A stretch of DNA of 63,661 nt from Alistipes sp. (GCA_021201825.1 JAJQED010000008.1:187511-251171), one strand, 5' to 3'; counted from the first letter of the stretch, positions 17,871-27,239 are shown. Notes: generated by a model from the letters alone, not told the origin. Translations and numbers: made by a program.

Positions 17871-19013
17871 TTATTTACTGCTGCGCAGGATTTCAGCGGC
17901 TTTGCGGCCGTCCACGTTGCGGGCCTCCCCGAACGCCGCGCCGAGGCGCTCGAAACGGGCCTGAACCTCGTCGATAACATCGTCCCCTATACCCTCTTGC
18001 GACAGGCGGGTACTCAGTCCCAGCGAACGGAAGAACTGCTCGGTCTTTTCGATGGCTTCATCCACGCGCTCCTCTTCGGTGCCGGCTGTAATGCCCCACA
18101 CCCGCTCGCCGTATTGCAGTATCTTACCTTTCTTCTGGTCCCGCAATACCCTCATGGTGCCGGGCAGGACGATGGCCAGCGAGGCCCCGTGCGTAAGGCC
18201 GTGCAGGGCGGTCAGTTCATGGCCTATCATGTGGGTAGCCCAGTCCTCGGTGACGCCCATGCGGATAAAGTCGTTCAGGGCGAGGGTCGCCGTGAGCATA
18301 AAGTCCGACATCAGGTCGTAGTCGTGCTGGTTTTCGCGTATCTTCGGTGCTATCTCGATAACGGTCATCAGAAGTCCCTCGGCCCAGCGGTCCATAATGC
18401 GGGACTGGCCGGGCGTGGTCAGGTACTGCTCCATCACATGCACGAAAATATCGGCCAGGGCACATGCCACCTGGTGCGGCGGAAGCGAATAGGTGGCCTC
18501 CGGGTCGAGGATCGAGAAAGCCGGATAGGAAGTATAGAAAGCGAACTTTTCGCGCGTCTCGGTCCGCGAAATAACGGCGCCGCTGTTCATCTCCGAACCC
18601 GTGGCGGGCAGGGTCATCACGGAGGCATACGGTATGGCCGCATCGGCCTTACCCTTGCGGACTATCTCCCACGGGTCGCCGTCGTAGAGCATTCCCGAGG
18701 CGATAAGTTTGGTTCCGTCCAGCACCGAGCCGCCGCCTACCGCCAGCAGGAAGTCCACCCCCTGCTCCTTGCCGGTGATTATCGCCTTGCGCAGGGTTTC
18801 GACCGTGGGGTTGGGCTCGATGCCCCAGAACTCTATATAGTCCGTACCCTCGAGGGCCTGGCAAACCTGGTCGTAGATGCCGTTGGCGCGGACACTTCCG
18901 CCCCCGTATGTTACCATTATTTTTTTGCCGGCCGGGATCAGTTGCGGCAGGCGGGCTATCTGGCCTTTCCCGAAAACGAGTTTAGTGGGATTCTGGAAAA
19001 TGAAATTTTTCAT
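17871..19013 (-). CDS. Iron-containing alcohol dehydrogenase (YqhD/BdhA type)
   Basis: A NAD(P)H-dependent group III alcohol/aldehyde dehydrogenase of 380 residues. The nucleotide loop VTYGGGSVRANGIYD and the GGGSVLDGTKLI block lie in the N-terminal half. Metal ligands are expected in ALADIFVHVMEQYL (Asp and His), GHELTALHG and LTHGASLAIVLPG. The IEFWGIEPNPTVETLRKA stretch is typical of butanol dehydrogenase/YqhD proteins, which reduce short aldehydes. Physiological substrate is not determined. Confidence 0.9.
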   Translation of the reverse strand: MKNFIFQNPTKLVFGKGQIARLPQLIPAGKKIMVTYGGGSVRANGIYDQVCQALEGTDYIEFWGIEPNPTVETLRKAIITGKEQGVDFLLAVGGGSVLDGTKLIASGMLYDGDPWEIVRKGKADAAIPYASVMTLPATGSEMNSGAVISRTETREKFAFYTSYPAFSILDPEATYSLPPHQVACALADIFVHVMEQYLTTPGQSRIMDRWAEGLLMTVIEIAPKIRENQHDYDLMSDFMLTATLALNDFIRMGVTEDWATHMIGHELTALHGLTHGASLAIVLPGTMRVLRDQKKGKILQYGERVWGITAGTEEERVDEAIEKTEQFFRSLGLSTRLSQEGIGDDVIDEVQARFERLGAAFGEARNVDGRKAAEILRSSK

Positions 19014-19067
19014 GTCGGTGGTCTTCGTTATACATTTTACAAGGGACTAAATTAATATTAAAATCTT

Positions 19068-19075
19068 TACATTTG
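19068..19075 (+). promoter_or_regulatory. Promoter -7 box for the 19095 gene
   Basis: TACATTTG matches TAnnTTTG and lies 19 to 25 bases before the two possible start codons at 19095 and 19101. Confidence 0.55.
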
Positions 19076-19094
19076 GCAACAAACATGTAATCCC

Positions 19095-19775
19095 GTGCCA
19101 ATGCCGCAGAAGATCCTCCCCGTGTGGTTCGTAATTGCTTCGTTGCTGAGCCGCCTCATGCCGGGCCTTACCGAACAGAGGGTTTCCCTGCCCGTTCCCG
19201 CCGCAGCCGTACAACCGACCGGGCAAAGTATCGAAACCCTGCCGCCGGGATTATCCGGCCCGTGCGACGAGCGGATCATCGTGGACAACCTTTTAAAAGG
19301 TCTCGGCGGAAGGTACGGGTTGGTCTACCTAGAGTCCGGCCGCGAAGTGTTATACGGTGAGAACCGCTTCGACCTCGAACAGTGGAGCAAATGGTCCAAG
19401 GAGCTGGATGAAGATGAATTGCGGCTTCTGGAGAGGCTTTTGACAGAGATGAAAGAGTACCACGGGTCCGACCCCGAACCGGGTATTTGGAACGCGGAAT
19501 CCCCCCTGTTCCGGGAACAGGAATATGTGGAGTTCCGGATAATTCCCGACCGGGACCACTATCTCCGGGAGATGGCAGGCAACGGCCGGGAGCCGGACCG
19601 TATATACCATGTCAGTAAACCGCTCTATGACCGTTCGGGACGCTATGCCATGATCGAGGTTGTTACTCTCCCGCTCCGGGGCAGCGCCGCGTCGGCCAGT
19701 CGGGACATAATACTGGAGAATACACCGTCCGGGTGGGTGGTAATATTTGCGGGCAGGCGCACCATGACCGGTTAG
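19095..19775 (+). CDS. Hypothetical secreted protein
   Basis: A 226-residue protein that I do not recognise. A hydrophobic N-terminus (ILPVWFVIASLLSRLMPG) could be a signal peptide or anchor, with the start at 19095 or at the next ATG, 19101. The middle is acidic and helical (LDEDELRLLERLLTEMKEY) and the C-terminal third is beta-like (YAMIEVVTLPL, GWVVIFAGRR). A promoter box lies directly upstream and the gene diverges from the alcohol dehydrogenase. Probably real, function unknown. Confidence 0.65.
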   Translation: MPMPQKILPVWFVIASLLSRLMPGLTEQRVSLPVPAAAVQPTGQSIETLPPGLSGPCDERIIVDNLLKGLGGRYGLVYLESGREVLYGENRFDLEQWSKWSKELDEDELRLLERLLTEMKEYHGSDPEPGIWNAESPLFREQEYVEFRIIPDRDHYLREMAGNGREPDRIYHVSKPLYDRSGRYAMIEVVTLPLRGSAASASRDIILENTPSGWVVIFAGRRTMTG

Positions 19776-19787
19776 CCCGGGAATATA

Positions 19788-19795
19788 TATCTTTG
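19788..19795 (+). promoter_or_regulatory. Promoter -7 box in front of a structured non-coding stretch
   Basis: TATCTTTG is a perfect TAnnTTTG match. Transcription would start near 19802, almost 390 bases before the next start codon, at the exact left edge of a series of strong hairpins. Confidence 0.65.
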
Positions 19796-19801
19796 CGGTG
19801 C

Positions 19802-20040
19802 CGGAAAGGACGAACTTTCCGCCCGACACGGTTACCGGAGCTAAAGTACGTTGTTCCTGTTGCGGGCTATCACGGTCCCCACCGGGACTATCCCGTACAA
19901 AGGTACAGGGAACACCGACGTTTCCCTTTGGCAGTGACGACAATACTCCCGTTCCACCGAAATACCGGGCGGGAAGAGCAACAGCTACTGGCACCGCACG
20001 GGCAGAATTCCCGCCGGGGCAGTATACCAACTGCCAAACC
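19802..20040 (+). ncRNA. Candidate structured small RNA (possibly 6S-like)
   Basis: There is no credible gene here, but there are three nested structures just after a promoter box. The first is a short hairpin (GGAAAG / CTTTCC, 19803-19820). The second is a long imperfect hairpin at 19848-19921: ACGT, GTTCC, TGT, CGGG and GTCCC on the 5' side pair in order with their complements on the 3' side. The third is a stem closed by TTTGGCAGT (19927-19935) and ACTGCCAAA (20030-20038), with an inner ATACT/AGTAT pairing. The size of about 240 nt and the rod-like shape suit a 6S-type or Bacteroidales-1-type RNA, but no signature was recognised with certainty. It could also be a leader of the U32 gene. 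Confidence 0.5.
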
Positions 20041-20189
20041 GAGTATGGACGTTCGGCGGAAAACCCATTGGCGAACATTGGCGGACGCCCTGTCAACGGT
20101 TTTTACGGCAACGGAGTCGGAATATTATTTTAGGAAAGCAACCGGGGAAACGGGCAGTACGCAAGGGAAATGCAGATCACGGAGTGGTT

Positions 20190-21434
20190 ATGGATTCGAA
20201 CTATAAAGAAATAGAAATAATGGCGCCGGCAGGATCGTGGGAATCGCTGACCGCCGCGCTCGATGCCGGGGCCGGTTCGGTTTATTTCGGGGTCGGCAGT
20301 CTCAACATGCGGGCCCGGTCCACTTCGAACTTCACCCGGGAAGAACTGCCGCAAGTTGTCCGTGCCGCACATACGGCCGGAGCGAAGGCCTACCTTGCAG
20401 TCAATACAATACTCTACGATGAGGAGCTGCCCGAAATGCGTTCGCTGCTGGACAGCGCCGTTGAAGCCGGGGTTGACGCCGCCATAGTCTCGGACCAGGC
20501 AGCGATAGTCTACGCCCGAGAACGGGGCCTGCCGGTCCATATCTCTACCCAGCTGAACGTATCCAACCTCGAGACCCTGCGGTTCTATTCCCGCTGGGCC
20601 GACGTGGTGGTCCTGGCCCGGGAACTATCGCTGGAGCAGGTCGCGGCCATCTATGACGGCATCCGGCGGGAGAATATCTGCGGGCCATCGGGGCGGCAAG
20701 TGAAAATAGAGATGTTTGCGCACGGTGCGTTGTGTATGGGGGTATCGGGGAAATGCTACCTGAGCCTGCACGACAGCGGCTGCTCGGCCAACCGCGGCGC
20801 CTGCCGCCAGATATGCCGCCGCTCGTTCATGCTTACCGACCGCGATACCGGCGAGCAGATCGCGGCCGAGGGCAACTACCTGCTTTCGCCCAAAGACCTC
20901 TGCACCGTCGGGTTCCTGGACAGGTTTATCCGGGCCGGGGTGCGGGTGCTGAAGATCGAGGGACGCGCCCGCTCCGCGGAATACGTTAAGCGGGTGGTCG
21001 AATGCTACCGGGAAGCGGTGGAAGCTCTGCAGTCCGGCACTTATTCGCAGGAACTGGCCGGGGAGCTGACCGAACGGCTCAGGACCGTTTTCAACCGTGG
21101 CTTCTGGGACGGTTTTTACAGCGGGGCCACGGTACCGGAACTTAGCGGCCATTACGGTTCGGCCGCCACCCGGAAAAAGGTTTATGTGGGCAAGGTCACC
21201 AATTACTTCCGCCGGATCGGGGTCGCCGAGGTGCTAATCGAGGCCTCCGTGCTGGACGACGGTGACGAGGTGGTTTTTATCGGCAAGACCACCGGCGCCC
21301 TCGAGACCGTTGCCACAGGCATCCGGGTAGCCGAACAACCTGCCCGCCAAGCCTTGCAGGGCGTCTATTGCTCTATCGCCACCCCCTCCGAGGTCAAACG
21401 CGGCGACAAGATGTATAAGATCGTAGACGCCTGA
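20190..21434 (+). CDS. U32 family protein (TrhP/YegQ-like)
   Basis: A 414-residue member of peptidase family U32, whose close members (TrhP/YegQ) are needed for hydroxylation of U34 in tRNA from prephenate. The ATG at 20190 is preferred to the GTG at 20184. The opening EIMAPAGSWESL is typical. The signature KIEMFAHGALCMGVSGKCYL is followed by SANRGACRQICRRSF, giving the cysteine set proposed to bind an iron-sulfur cluster. The block LKIEGRARSAEYV is also present. Downstream comes repeat DNA. Confidence 0.88.
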   Translation: MDSNYKEIEIMAPAGSWESLTAALDAGAGSVYFGVGSLNMRARSTSNFTREELPQVVRAAHTAGAKAYLAVNTILYDEELPEMRSLLDSAVEAGVDAAIVSDQAAIVYARERGLPVHISTQLNVSNLETLRFYSRWADVVVLARELSLEQVAAIYDGIRRENICGPSGRQVKIEMFAHGALCMGVSGKCYLSLHDSGCSANRGACRQICRRSFMLTDRDTGEQIAAEGNYLLSPKDLCTVGFLDRFIRAGVRVLKIEGRARSAEYVKRVVECYREAVEALQSGTYSQELAGELTERLRTVFNRGFWDGFYSGATVPELSGHYGSAATRKKVYVGKVTNYFRRIGVAEVLIEASVLDDGDEVVFIGKTTGALETVATGIRVAEQPARQALQGVYCSIATPSEVKRGDKMYKIVDA

Positions 21435-21470
21435 AAAGTCGCGCGGAACGGGAGTGAAGTAATTTCTTCC

Positions 21471-21606
21471 TGTTCGGCATTGCGAACGCAGTGAAGCAAT
21501 CTCTTCTCCCTATCCGTCATTGCGAGGGCTGAAAGCCCGAAGCAATCTCGGTCATTACGCTTCCAGTTAAGATTGCCGCATCGCTTCGCTTTTCGCAATT
21601 ACAGTC
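21471..21606. repeat. REP-like repeat cluster
   Basis: Units of the CGTCATTGCGAGGGCTGAAAGCCC and GTGAAGCAATCTC types, as near 2.2 kb. Together with the following 176-bp element this reproduces the order of the 2.14-2.52 kb region, including the shared ACAGTCGTTAATGCCTT linker. Confidence 0.8.
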
Positions 21607-21638
21607 GTTAATGCCTTACATATCTTCCATCCATTTTC

Positions 21639-21813
21639 TTTTCCACTTTTGCTTGTCCAAAAGTGGAGCAAAAGACACCGCCTCGCCGGGATCAGGCGTC
21701 GCTCCCGGAGCTTCCCTCACTACATGGTAGTTCGGGTGATCTCCCTTTAGCGACTTTAATCCTGCCCCGACGAAAATGGCGGATAATTCCCGGCTCTGCC
21801 GGGAAAGGAGATT
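21639..21813. repeat. 176-bp dispersed repeat, copy B
   Basis: Nearly identical to 2345-2520 and in the same orientation. It has the same inverted repeat (CCACTTTTG / CAAAAGTGG) at its left edge and the same hairpin-rich right edge. Two well-separated copies with matching flanking repeats show that the whole block is a duplicated unit. Confidence 0.8.
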
Positions 21814-21890
21814 CTTTACTTTATTTCTATAATACAGCTTTATCTTTCACTTCATGGCGAACATATCTCCGTCATTGTGAATGTTTCCTC

Positions 21891-22131
21891 GTCATTGCGA
21901 ACGCCAGTGAAGCAATCTCTTCTTCCTCATTCCGAACGTTTTCCCGTCATTGCGAACGTAGGGAAGCAATCTCTTCTTTTCCCTCGTCATTGCGAGGGCT
22001 AAAAGCCCGAAGCAATCTCAATCATTGCATTTCTAATTAAGATTGCTTCGTCGCTGCGCTCCTCACAATGACGCTTTCTTTCCCGTCATTGCGAACGCCA
22101 GTGAAGCAATCTCTTTCTTATGGTTATTACG
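21891..22131. repeat. REP-like repeat cluster upstream of the dnaX stop
   Basis: At least five partial or full units of the family (CGTCATTGCGAACGCCAGTGAA; CGTCATTGCGAGGGCT) are packed in 240 bases. The region from 21435 to 22162 holds no gene. Confidence 0.8.
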
Positions 22132-22162
22132 AGGGATGAAAGCCGGGAGACCTCCCGGAGGG

Positions 22163-24478
22163 TTATTCCAGGTCGAGCTCGAGTTTCTGGCGGAGCAGGG
22201 TTACGGCGGGGTTCTTCTCGGTGAGGTAGCGCAGTTTATCCTCCACGCGCACGGGGAGTTTGGGCCCGGTGTCCTCCTTGATCACCACCTCGAGATCGAG
22301 GTATCCAGTAACCGACGCCGTGACCGATAGCAGGGTCAGTATATCGGCGCGGTTGCGCAGTATCTCCTCCCGTAGTTCGGGAGTCGGCACCGAGACCTTT
22401 ATCTTATTGTCCGTCACCACCATCTCACTGAACGCCACCGCAAGGCGAGGCCGTTCGGCGTTGAGCCGTTTAAGGAATTTTTCACGGTAGGCCTCTATCT
22501 TCTCGGCAGCGGCCGGATCGGACGCGGGAAGAGGCCGCGACTGCTCGTTCTCGTCCGTCGGCACGTCATACAAACCTACAGGCTTTACCAGCAGGTCGTT
22601 GATCGAGGTACCGGACAAAGTGGGCCGGACCGTCTTCCTGGCCGTTTGCTGGCTTGGATCCGGAGCGACCGGTACTTCCTGCACCGGTGCGGAAACGGGA
22701 CCGCTGTCCGTACTATTATCCGGAGCAGGTTCACCCTCTGCCGAGTCCACCGGGATCACCGGTGACAGGTCAGTATCTACCCCGTCATTCGATTGGAAAG
22801 GTATTCCAGTCTCGGAAGCCGGAGCCGTCACCGGATCGGCCGCTTCGGTGGCCGCCGTATTTGTCGGTATGGTTGCGACCGGTTCCGGGGCCGTAGATAT
22901 TGCCGCCTCTGAGAGCGGTAAATCGTAAGTACTAGTAGCCGCCGGTATTTCCCGGGCCGGTATATTGTCCCCCTCCGATGCCCGTTCCGGAGTTCCCGGT
23001 ACGGACGGGACGGGCTGTACATTTTGAGCAACCTGCGATGCCGGCACCTGTTCAATAACAGGGCCCGCAGTCGTTCCCGGCTGTGTGGTTCCGGCAAAAG
23101 AAGCGTCAGATGAAACGGCGCCATTAGTGGGGATATTAGCGGCGGGTTGGCCGGTAGATGCACCTGCCGACATGCCACCCGAGGTACCGCCCGAACCGGC
23201 GGATATAGCACCAGTCGAGCCACCGCCAGAAATGCCGGACGAAGCACCGGTCGAATCGGCTCCCGAAACACCGGTATCTCCACCGGCCGAAGTACCGGCT
23301 GAAACATCGGCCGAAGCACCTGCCTTACCCAATTCGGGCAGTGAGAGGCCCTGCGGGGCGGGGTTCAGATCAGGCCCGATGTTTTTTTTTTGACCCTGCG
23401 AGCAGAGTTTCATCAGTCCCAGCTCCACGTTCAACCGTTGGTTGGTAGCGTTGCGCAGCCCGTTGTCGATAGCCGTAACGAGCGACAGGGCATCGAACAA
23501 AAAGCCGGTATCGCACCGCGACGCCTGCTCCCGGTACCGCTCCATCAAAGACCCGGTGACCTCAAGCAACCCGGCCGTCTGCCCGTCGCGGCACATCAGC
23601 AGGTCCCGGAAATGGACATTCAGCCCGCCCGCGAAAGTCTGGGGCGAGAAGCCCTTGCGCAGCACCCCGTCGAACGCCGTCAGCACCGAGGGGTAATCCC
23701 CCTCGACGATGCGGTCGGTGATATTGAAATATGTGTCGTAATCCAGTACGTTGAGCGTCTCGGCGACACTGCGGAAATCCAGCTGCGTGCCGCAGAACGA
23801 GACCGCCTTATCGAACATCGAAAGGGCGTCCCTCATCCCCCCGTCGGCCTTTTGGGCGATGAGGTGCAACGACTCGTCGTCGCACGTAACACCCTCCTTG
23901 CCGGCGATATATTTGAGGTATTTAACCCCGTCCTCAACCCGTATACGGTTGAAATCGTATATCTGGCAGCGGGAGAGGATCGTGGGGATTATCTTGTGTT
24001 TCTCGGTCGTGGCCAGGATGAAAACAGCGTGTGCGGGAGGCTCCTCGAGCGTTTTGAGGAAAGCGTTGAACGCCGCCGCCGAGAGCATATGCACCTCGTC
24101 GATAATATAGACGCTGTAACGGCCGATCTGGGGCGGTATCCTCACCTGCTCGGTAAGCGAACGGATATCGTCCACCGAGTTGTTCGAAGCGGCATCCAGT
24201 TCGTGTATGTTGAAACTCCGTCCCTCGTTGAAACTGCGGCACGACTCGCACTCCCCGCACGCCTCGCTGTCGCCCGGCGAGAGGCAGTTTATCGCCTTGG
24301 CGAAGATACGCGCGCATGTGGTCTTGCCCACCCCGCGCGGGCCACAGAACAGGTAGGCATGGGCCAACTGACTGCGGCTTATAGCGTTGCGCAGCGTGGA
24401 GGTTATATGCTCCTGACCCACCACCGACTCGAACGTGGCCGGGCGGTATTTGCGTGCCGATACGACGAAATTTTCCAT
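22163..24478 (-). CDS. dnaX: DNA polymerase III gamma/tau subunit with an internal A10 slippery run
   Basis: The clamp-loader ATPase of the replicative polymerase, 771 residues. It opens MENFVVSARKYRPATFESV; Walker A is GPRGVGKTTCARIF near residue 46. Zinc cysteines are in CLSPGDSEACGECESC, and IIDEVHMLS marks Walker B. Domains I-III end near residue 362. Then Gln363-Lys364-Lys365-Asn366 are encoded by a run of ten A (23382-23391). A -1 shift or one extra A gives Lys-His-Arg-Ala and a stop, about 369 residues; loss of one A also stops within six codons. A short gamma form is therefore likely. Residues about 375-560 are a Gly/Ser/Ala/Thr-rich linker, followed by the tau-specific C-terminal domain. 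Confidence 0.95.
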   Translation of the reverse strand: MENFVVSARKYRPATFESVVGQEHITSTLRNAISRSQLAHAYLFCGPRGVGKTTCARIFAKAINCLSPGDSEACGECESCRSFNEGRSFNIHELDAASNNSVDDIRSLTEQVRIPPQIGRYSVYIIDEVHMLSAAAFNAFLKTLEEPPAHAVFILATTEKHKIIPTILSRCQIYDFNRIRVEDGVKYLKYIAGKEGVTCDDESLHLIAQKADGGMRDALSMFDKAVSFCGTQLDFRSVAETLNVLDYDTYFNITDRIVEGDYPSVLTAFDGVLRKGFSPQTFAGGLNVHFRDLLMCRDGQTAGLLEVTGSLMERYREQASRCDTGFLFDALSLVTAIDNGLRNATNQRLNVELGLMKLCSQGQKKNIGPDLNPAPQGLSLPELGKAGASADVSAGTSAGGDTGVSGADSTGASSGISGGGSTGAISAGSGGTSGGMSAGASTGQPAANIPTNGAVSSDASFAGTTQPGTTAGPVIEQVPASQVAQNVQPVPSVPGTPERASEGDNIPAREIPAATSTYDLPLSEAAISTAPEPVATIPTNTAATEAADPVTAPASETGIPFQSNDGVDTDLSPVIPVDSAEGEPAPDNSTDSGPVSAPVQEVPVAPDPSQQTARKTVRPTLSGTSINDLLVKPVGLYDVPTDENEQSRPLPASDPAAAEKIEAYREKFLKRLNAERPRLAVAFSEMVVTDNKIKVSVPTPELREEILRNRADILTLLSVTASVTGYLDLEVVIKEDTGPKLPVRVEDKLRYLTEKNPAVTLLRQKLELDLE
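23382..23391 (-). promoter_or_regulatory. A10 slippery sequence in dnaX (recoding signal)
   Basis: Ten consecutive A in the coding strand cover codons 363-366, exactly at the end of the conserved clamp-loader domains. Both alternative frames hit a TGA within four to six codons. A weak stem (GGCCTG with CAGGGCC, one bulge) follows. This resembles the A9 transcriptional-slippage site of Thermus dnaX and the -1 frameshift site of E. coli dnaX. Confidence 0.75.
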
Positions 24479-24526
24479 ACGATTGTAACCGGATGCAAAG
24501 ATACGGTTTTCCCCGGAATACGCCCC

Positions 24527-25375
24527 CTACTCCCCGAACCCGATGGAAATAAATTGCAGTACGCTCGGCAGGGCGCTCTGCCAGTATTCCCACGTATGGC
24601 CCCCGTCTCGCATGCGGAACTGCAGGGGGACCTGCTTTTCTTTCATCAGCAGGAACACCTGCACGTTGAAGTGGGCCAGGAAGTCGTCGTCGCCGCAATC
24701 GATGTACCAGCGTACGGTGCGGAAGCTGTCCAGCTGGCCGTCGGTGGCGTTGCGCAGGATGTCCTGGGGGTCGTTGCGGCCGATGTTTTCCGTGAAATCG
24801 TCATCGATGGCCACTGCCACGGGCCGGGTGCCGAGCAGTCCGCTCAGCGGACAGCACGAACCGAACATCTCCGGGTGGTGCAGTGCATAGACCATCGAGC
24901 CGCCCCCGCCCATCGAAAGACCGGCAATGGCACGGTACTTCTTCTCGGCCCGGACACGGTATTTCCCCTCCACATAGGGAATGAACTCCTCGAAGAAATG
25001 GGTCTCGTAGGGCCATCCCTCCTTATCGAAATAGCCCATGCGGAAGCCTGTCTTGTCGGGTTTCTCGCCCGAAGCGTCCGGCATGACGATAATGGCCGGG
25101 ATACCGAAACCGGAAGCGTACAGCTCGTCCGCGATATTTTTTGCATTGCCGCTGCGGGTCCAGTCGGTATGGTCTCCCCATGCCCCGTGGAGCAGGTAAA
25201 GTATCGGGTAATCCCTGCCGGAATCCTCATACCCCGCCGGCAGGTAAACGGTAAAATTCTTGGTAACGCCCAACACCCGGCTGTCGATCGAATCGGCGAC
25301 AACCCGGCTGCCCTGGGCCGACAGGGAAGCTACGGCCGCCGCAAGCAGGGCGACCAGGCAAAATAGTTTTTTCAT
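24527..25375 (-). CDS. Secreted esterase of the alpha/beta-hydrolase (esterase D/Fes) family
   Basis: A 282-residue secreted hydrolase. The ATG at 25375 (MKKLFCLVALLAAAVASLSAQ) gives a signal peptide; the track start at 25402 would bury it. The nucleophile elbow is AGLSMGGGGS, the oxyanion region is YLLHGAWGDHTDW, and the catalytic His lies in GGHTWEYW. The family (PF00756) includes feruloyl and acetylxylan esterases and trehalose mycolyltransferases. The fit to carbohydrate esterases is likely in a gut Bacteroidete, but the substrate is unknown. Confidence 0.87.
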   Translation of the reverse strand: MKKLFCLVALLAAAVASLSAQGSRVVADSIDSRVLGVTKNFTVYLPAGYEDSGRDYPILYLLHGAWGDHTDWTRSGNAKNIADELYASGFGIPAIIVMPDASGEKPDKTGFRMGYFDKEGWPYETHFFEEFIPYVEGKYRVRAEKKYRAIAGLSMGGGGSMVYALHHPEMFGSCCPLSGLLGTRPVAVAIDDDFTENIGRNDPQDILRNATDGQLDSFRTVRWYIDCGDDDFLAHFNVQVFLLMKEKQVPLQFRMRDGGHTWEYWQSALPSVLQFISIGFGE

Positions 25376-25442
25376 GGTAAAGCGGTTTTGGTTACGGTAC
25401 AAATTTAAGACACTTTATAGATAATCTGTGACAAACCCGGTT

Positions 25443-25450
25443 TAACTTTG
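25443..25450 (+). promoter_or_regulatory. Promoter -7 box of the CotH-like gene
   Basis: TAACTTTG matches TAnnTTTG, 66 bases before the ATG at 25516. It lies downstream of the divergent esterase start. Confidence 0.6.
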
Positions 25451-25515
25451 CCCGGGCCGCACGATTTATCCGCCGTTTGGCTACCTTTACGGAACCTGAA
25501 ACCAAAACCCATAAA

Positions 25516-27186
25516 ATGTACAGGACCTTATCCTTATGGCTGCGCCTGGCCGCGGCGGCCCTTTTATCCGCCGCCCTTATCGCTTCTTGCGATTCCGACC
25601 CCGATACCGACGAGACAGGCGACGGGGAATCGGAAGTCCCGGCCCCCGGTACCACCGCCCGGCTGCAGAGCTTTATCATACCGGCCTCCCGCAATCCGTC
25701 CCTCTCGGCCGACATCGTTTTCAATATCGACCAATCGTCCCAAACCCTCTCCGGGGTCTGCATCGACTGGGCCGGCGACGACCCTGCCCTCGGGCTCATT
25801 CCGGTATTCACATTCACGGGCGAGGAAGTGCGCGTCGGGGAGACGGTACAGCAAAGCGGTATCACGGCAAACAGTTTCGCCGGGGAAGTACAGTACACGG
25901 TAGTTGCCGGAGACGGGACACAGACGGTCTACACCGCCATTCTGTTCCTGCCCCGGCTCCATTCCCAAATACCCGTATTCCGTATAGAGGCTTCGGCGGC
26001 CGTCGGGGACGATTACGTGGATTCGGCCGTAGAGATCATACCCAACGGCTGGCCCGGCGAGACCTGGGATTTTGACCGCGGCAACGTGGAAATACGCCTG
26101 CGCGGTAACTCCACGCGCCACCTGCCCAAACAACCCTACCGGCTCAAGTTCGGCGAGGCGGTCAGTCCGCTGGGTCTGGACCATGCCAACGAAAAGAGCT
26201 GGGTGCTGATCGCCAACGACTGCGACAAGACCCTGCTGCGCAACGCCATAGGTTTCGAACTGAGCCGGGTGATGTACGAGAATATGACCCCGGCCCACGA
26301 CTCCGGGGTGATCCCGTTCACCCCGGCCTCCATCCACGTGGACGTTTACCTTGACGGGCAGTATAAAGGCATCTACCAGTTTACCGACCAGATGCAGCGC
26401 AAGGAGGGCCGCATAGAAGTGGACCGCCTGCGGGCCCGCGATGAGGGCGACCCGGAAGCGATCACGGGCGGATATGTGCTGGAGATAGATATCCACGCCG
26501 GGGACGGCGACCTGTGGTTCGCCTCGCAGAACGCCGGGAAGATCACCATGAAATATCCCGACGACGACGATTACGCCCAGGAACAGTTCGACTATATCGT
26601 AGCCCATGTCACAAAGGCCGAAGAGGCTCTCTATGCCGACGATTTCGCCTCCCGCTGGCGCGGTTACTTCGACGAAGCCACGATCATAGACTATGTGATA
26701 ATCAACGAGCTGTGCGGCGACCCGGACGCATATACCAGCATCTGGTTCTATAAACGCCGGGGCTGTGACAAATTCTATTTCGGACCCGTATGGGATTTCG
26801 ACTCGGGTTTCGACAACGACAACCGGGTCGGCGACGCGCCCACCCGACTGATGATCGACGCCTCGTTTAAACACGGGGGCTATGAAAACCGCGACCATTG
26901 GGTGCAGCGGATGTGGCAGGACCCCGCTTTCCGCCTTGCCGTCCAGGCCCGCTGGAACGAGATGAAATACGCATTGCTGGACCGCGCCCTGTGGCGTATC
27001 GACCATGACGTGGCCACGATGGGACCGTCCGTCGGCTTCAATTATACCCGCTGGGACATCCGTACCCAGGCCCTCGATACCGCCATGCCCCCGCCCTCGG
27101 ACTACGACTCCGGTATCGCCGCCCTGAAACAGTACCTGCGGGACCGCTACTCGTTCCTCGACGGGCAGTTCAATGCCTTACCCTGA
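25516..27186 (+). CDS. CotH kinase family lipoprotein
   Basis: A 556-residue predicted lipoprotein (signal ending LIASC) with an N-terminal Ig-like or DUF-type domain (about 45-160) and a CotH kinase-like domain. Recognisable CotH blocks are [53 protein letters not shown] and [13 protein letters not shown]. CotH of Bacillus phosphorylates a spore-coat protein; the role in non-sporing Bacteroidetes is not known. The ATG at 25516 is preferred over 25477, which would add residues before the signal peptide. Confidence 0.88.
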   Translation: MYRTLSLWLRLAAAALLSAALIASCDSDPDTDETGDGESEVPAPGTTARLQSFIIPASRNPSLSADIVFNIDQSSQTLSGVCIDWAGDDPALGLIPVFTFTGEEVRVGETVQQSGITANSFAGEVQYTVVAGDGTQTVYTAILFLPRLHSQIPVFRIEASAAVGDDYVDSAVEIIPNGWPGETWDFDRGNVEIRLRGNSTRHLPKQPYRLKFGEAVSPLGLDHANEKSWVLIANDCDKTLLRNAIGFELSRVMYENMTPAHDSGVIPFTPASIHVDVYLDGQYKGIYQFTDQMQRKEGRIEVDRLRARDEGDPEAITGGYVLEIDIHAGDGDLWFASQNAGKITMKYPDDDDYAQEQFDYIVAHVTKAEEALYADDFASRWRGYFDEATIIDYVIINELCGDPDAYTSIWFYKRRGCDKFYFGPVWDFDSGFDNDNRVGDAPTRLMIDASFKHGGYENRDHWVQRMWQDPAFRLAVQARWNEMKYALLDRALWRIDHDVATMGPSVGFNYTRWDIRTQALDTAMPPPSDYDSGIAALKQYLRDRYSFLDGQFNALP

Positions 27187-27207
27187 CCGGCGGCCGTAAG
27201 TATATGG

Positions 27208-27235
27208 TCCTCCCCTGTTACGGGGGAGGATTTTT
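27208..27235 (+). terminator. Rho-independent terminator after the CotH-like gene
   Basis: Arms TCCTCCCC and GGGGAGGA with a short loop, then TTTTT. It is placed 20 bases after the stop codon. Confidence 0.85.
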
Positions 27236-27239
27236 CTTG

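Noticed and set aside
19350-20096. 248-codon minus frame across the RNA candidate
   Set aside because: It overlaps the hypothetical gene on the + strand and shows no protein-like pattern; RNA structure explains the region better.
23390-25366. 658-codon + strand frame opposite dnaX and the esterase
   Set aside because: It crosses two confident genes and their intergenic gap on the other strand, and has no recognisable motif.
25564-27006. 480-codon minus frame opposite the CotH-like gene
   Set aside because: A shadow of a gene with clear lipoprotein signal, domain motifs, promoter and terminator.
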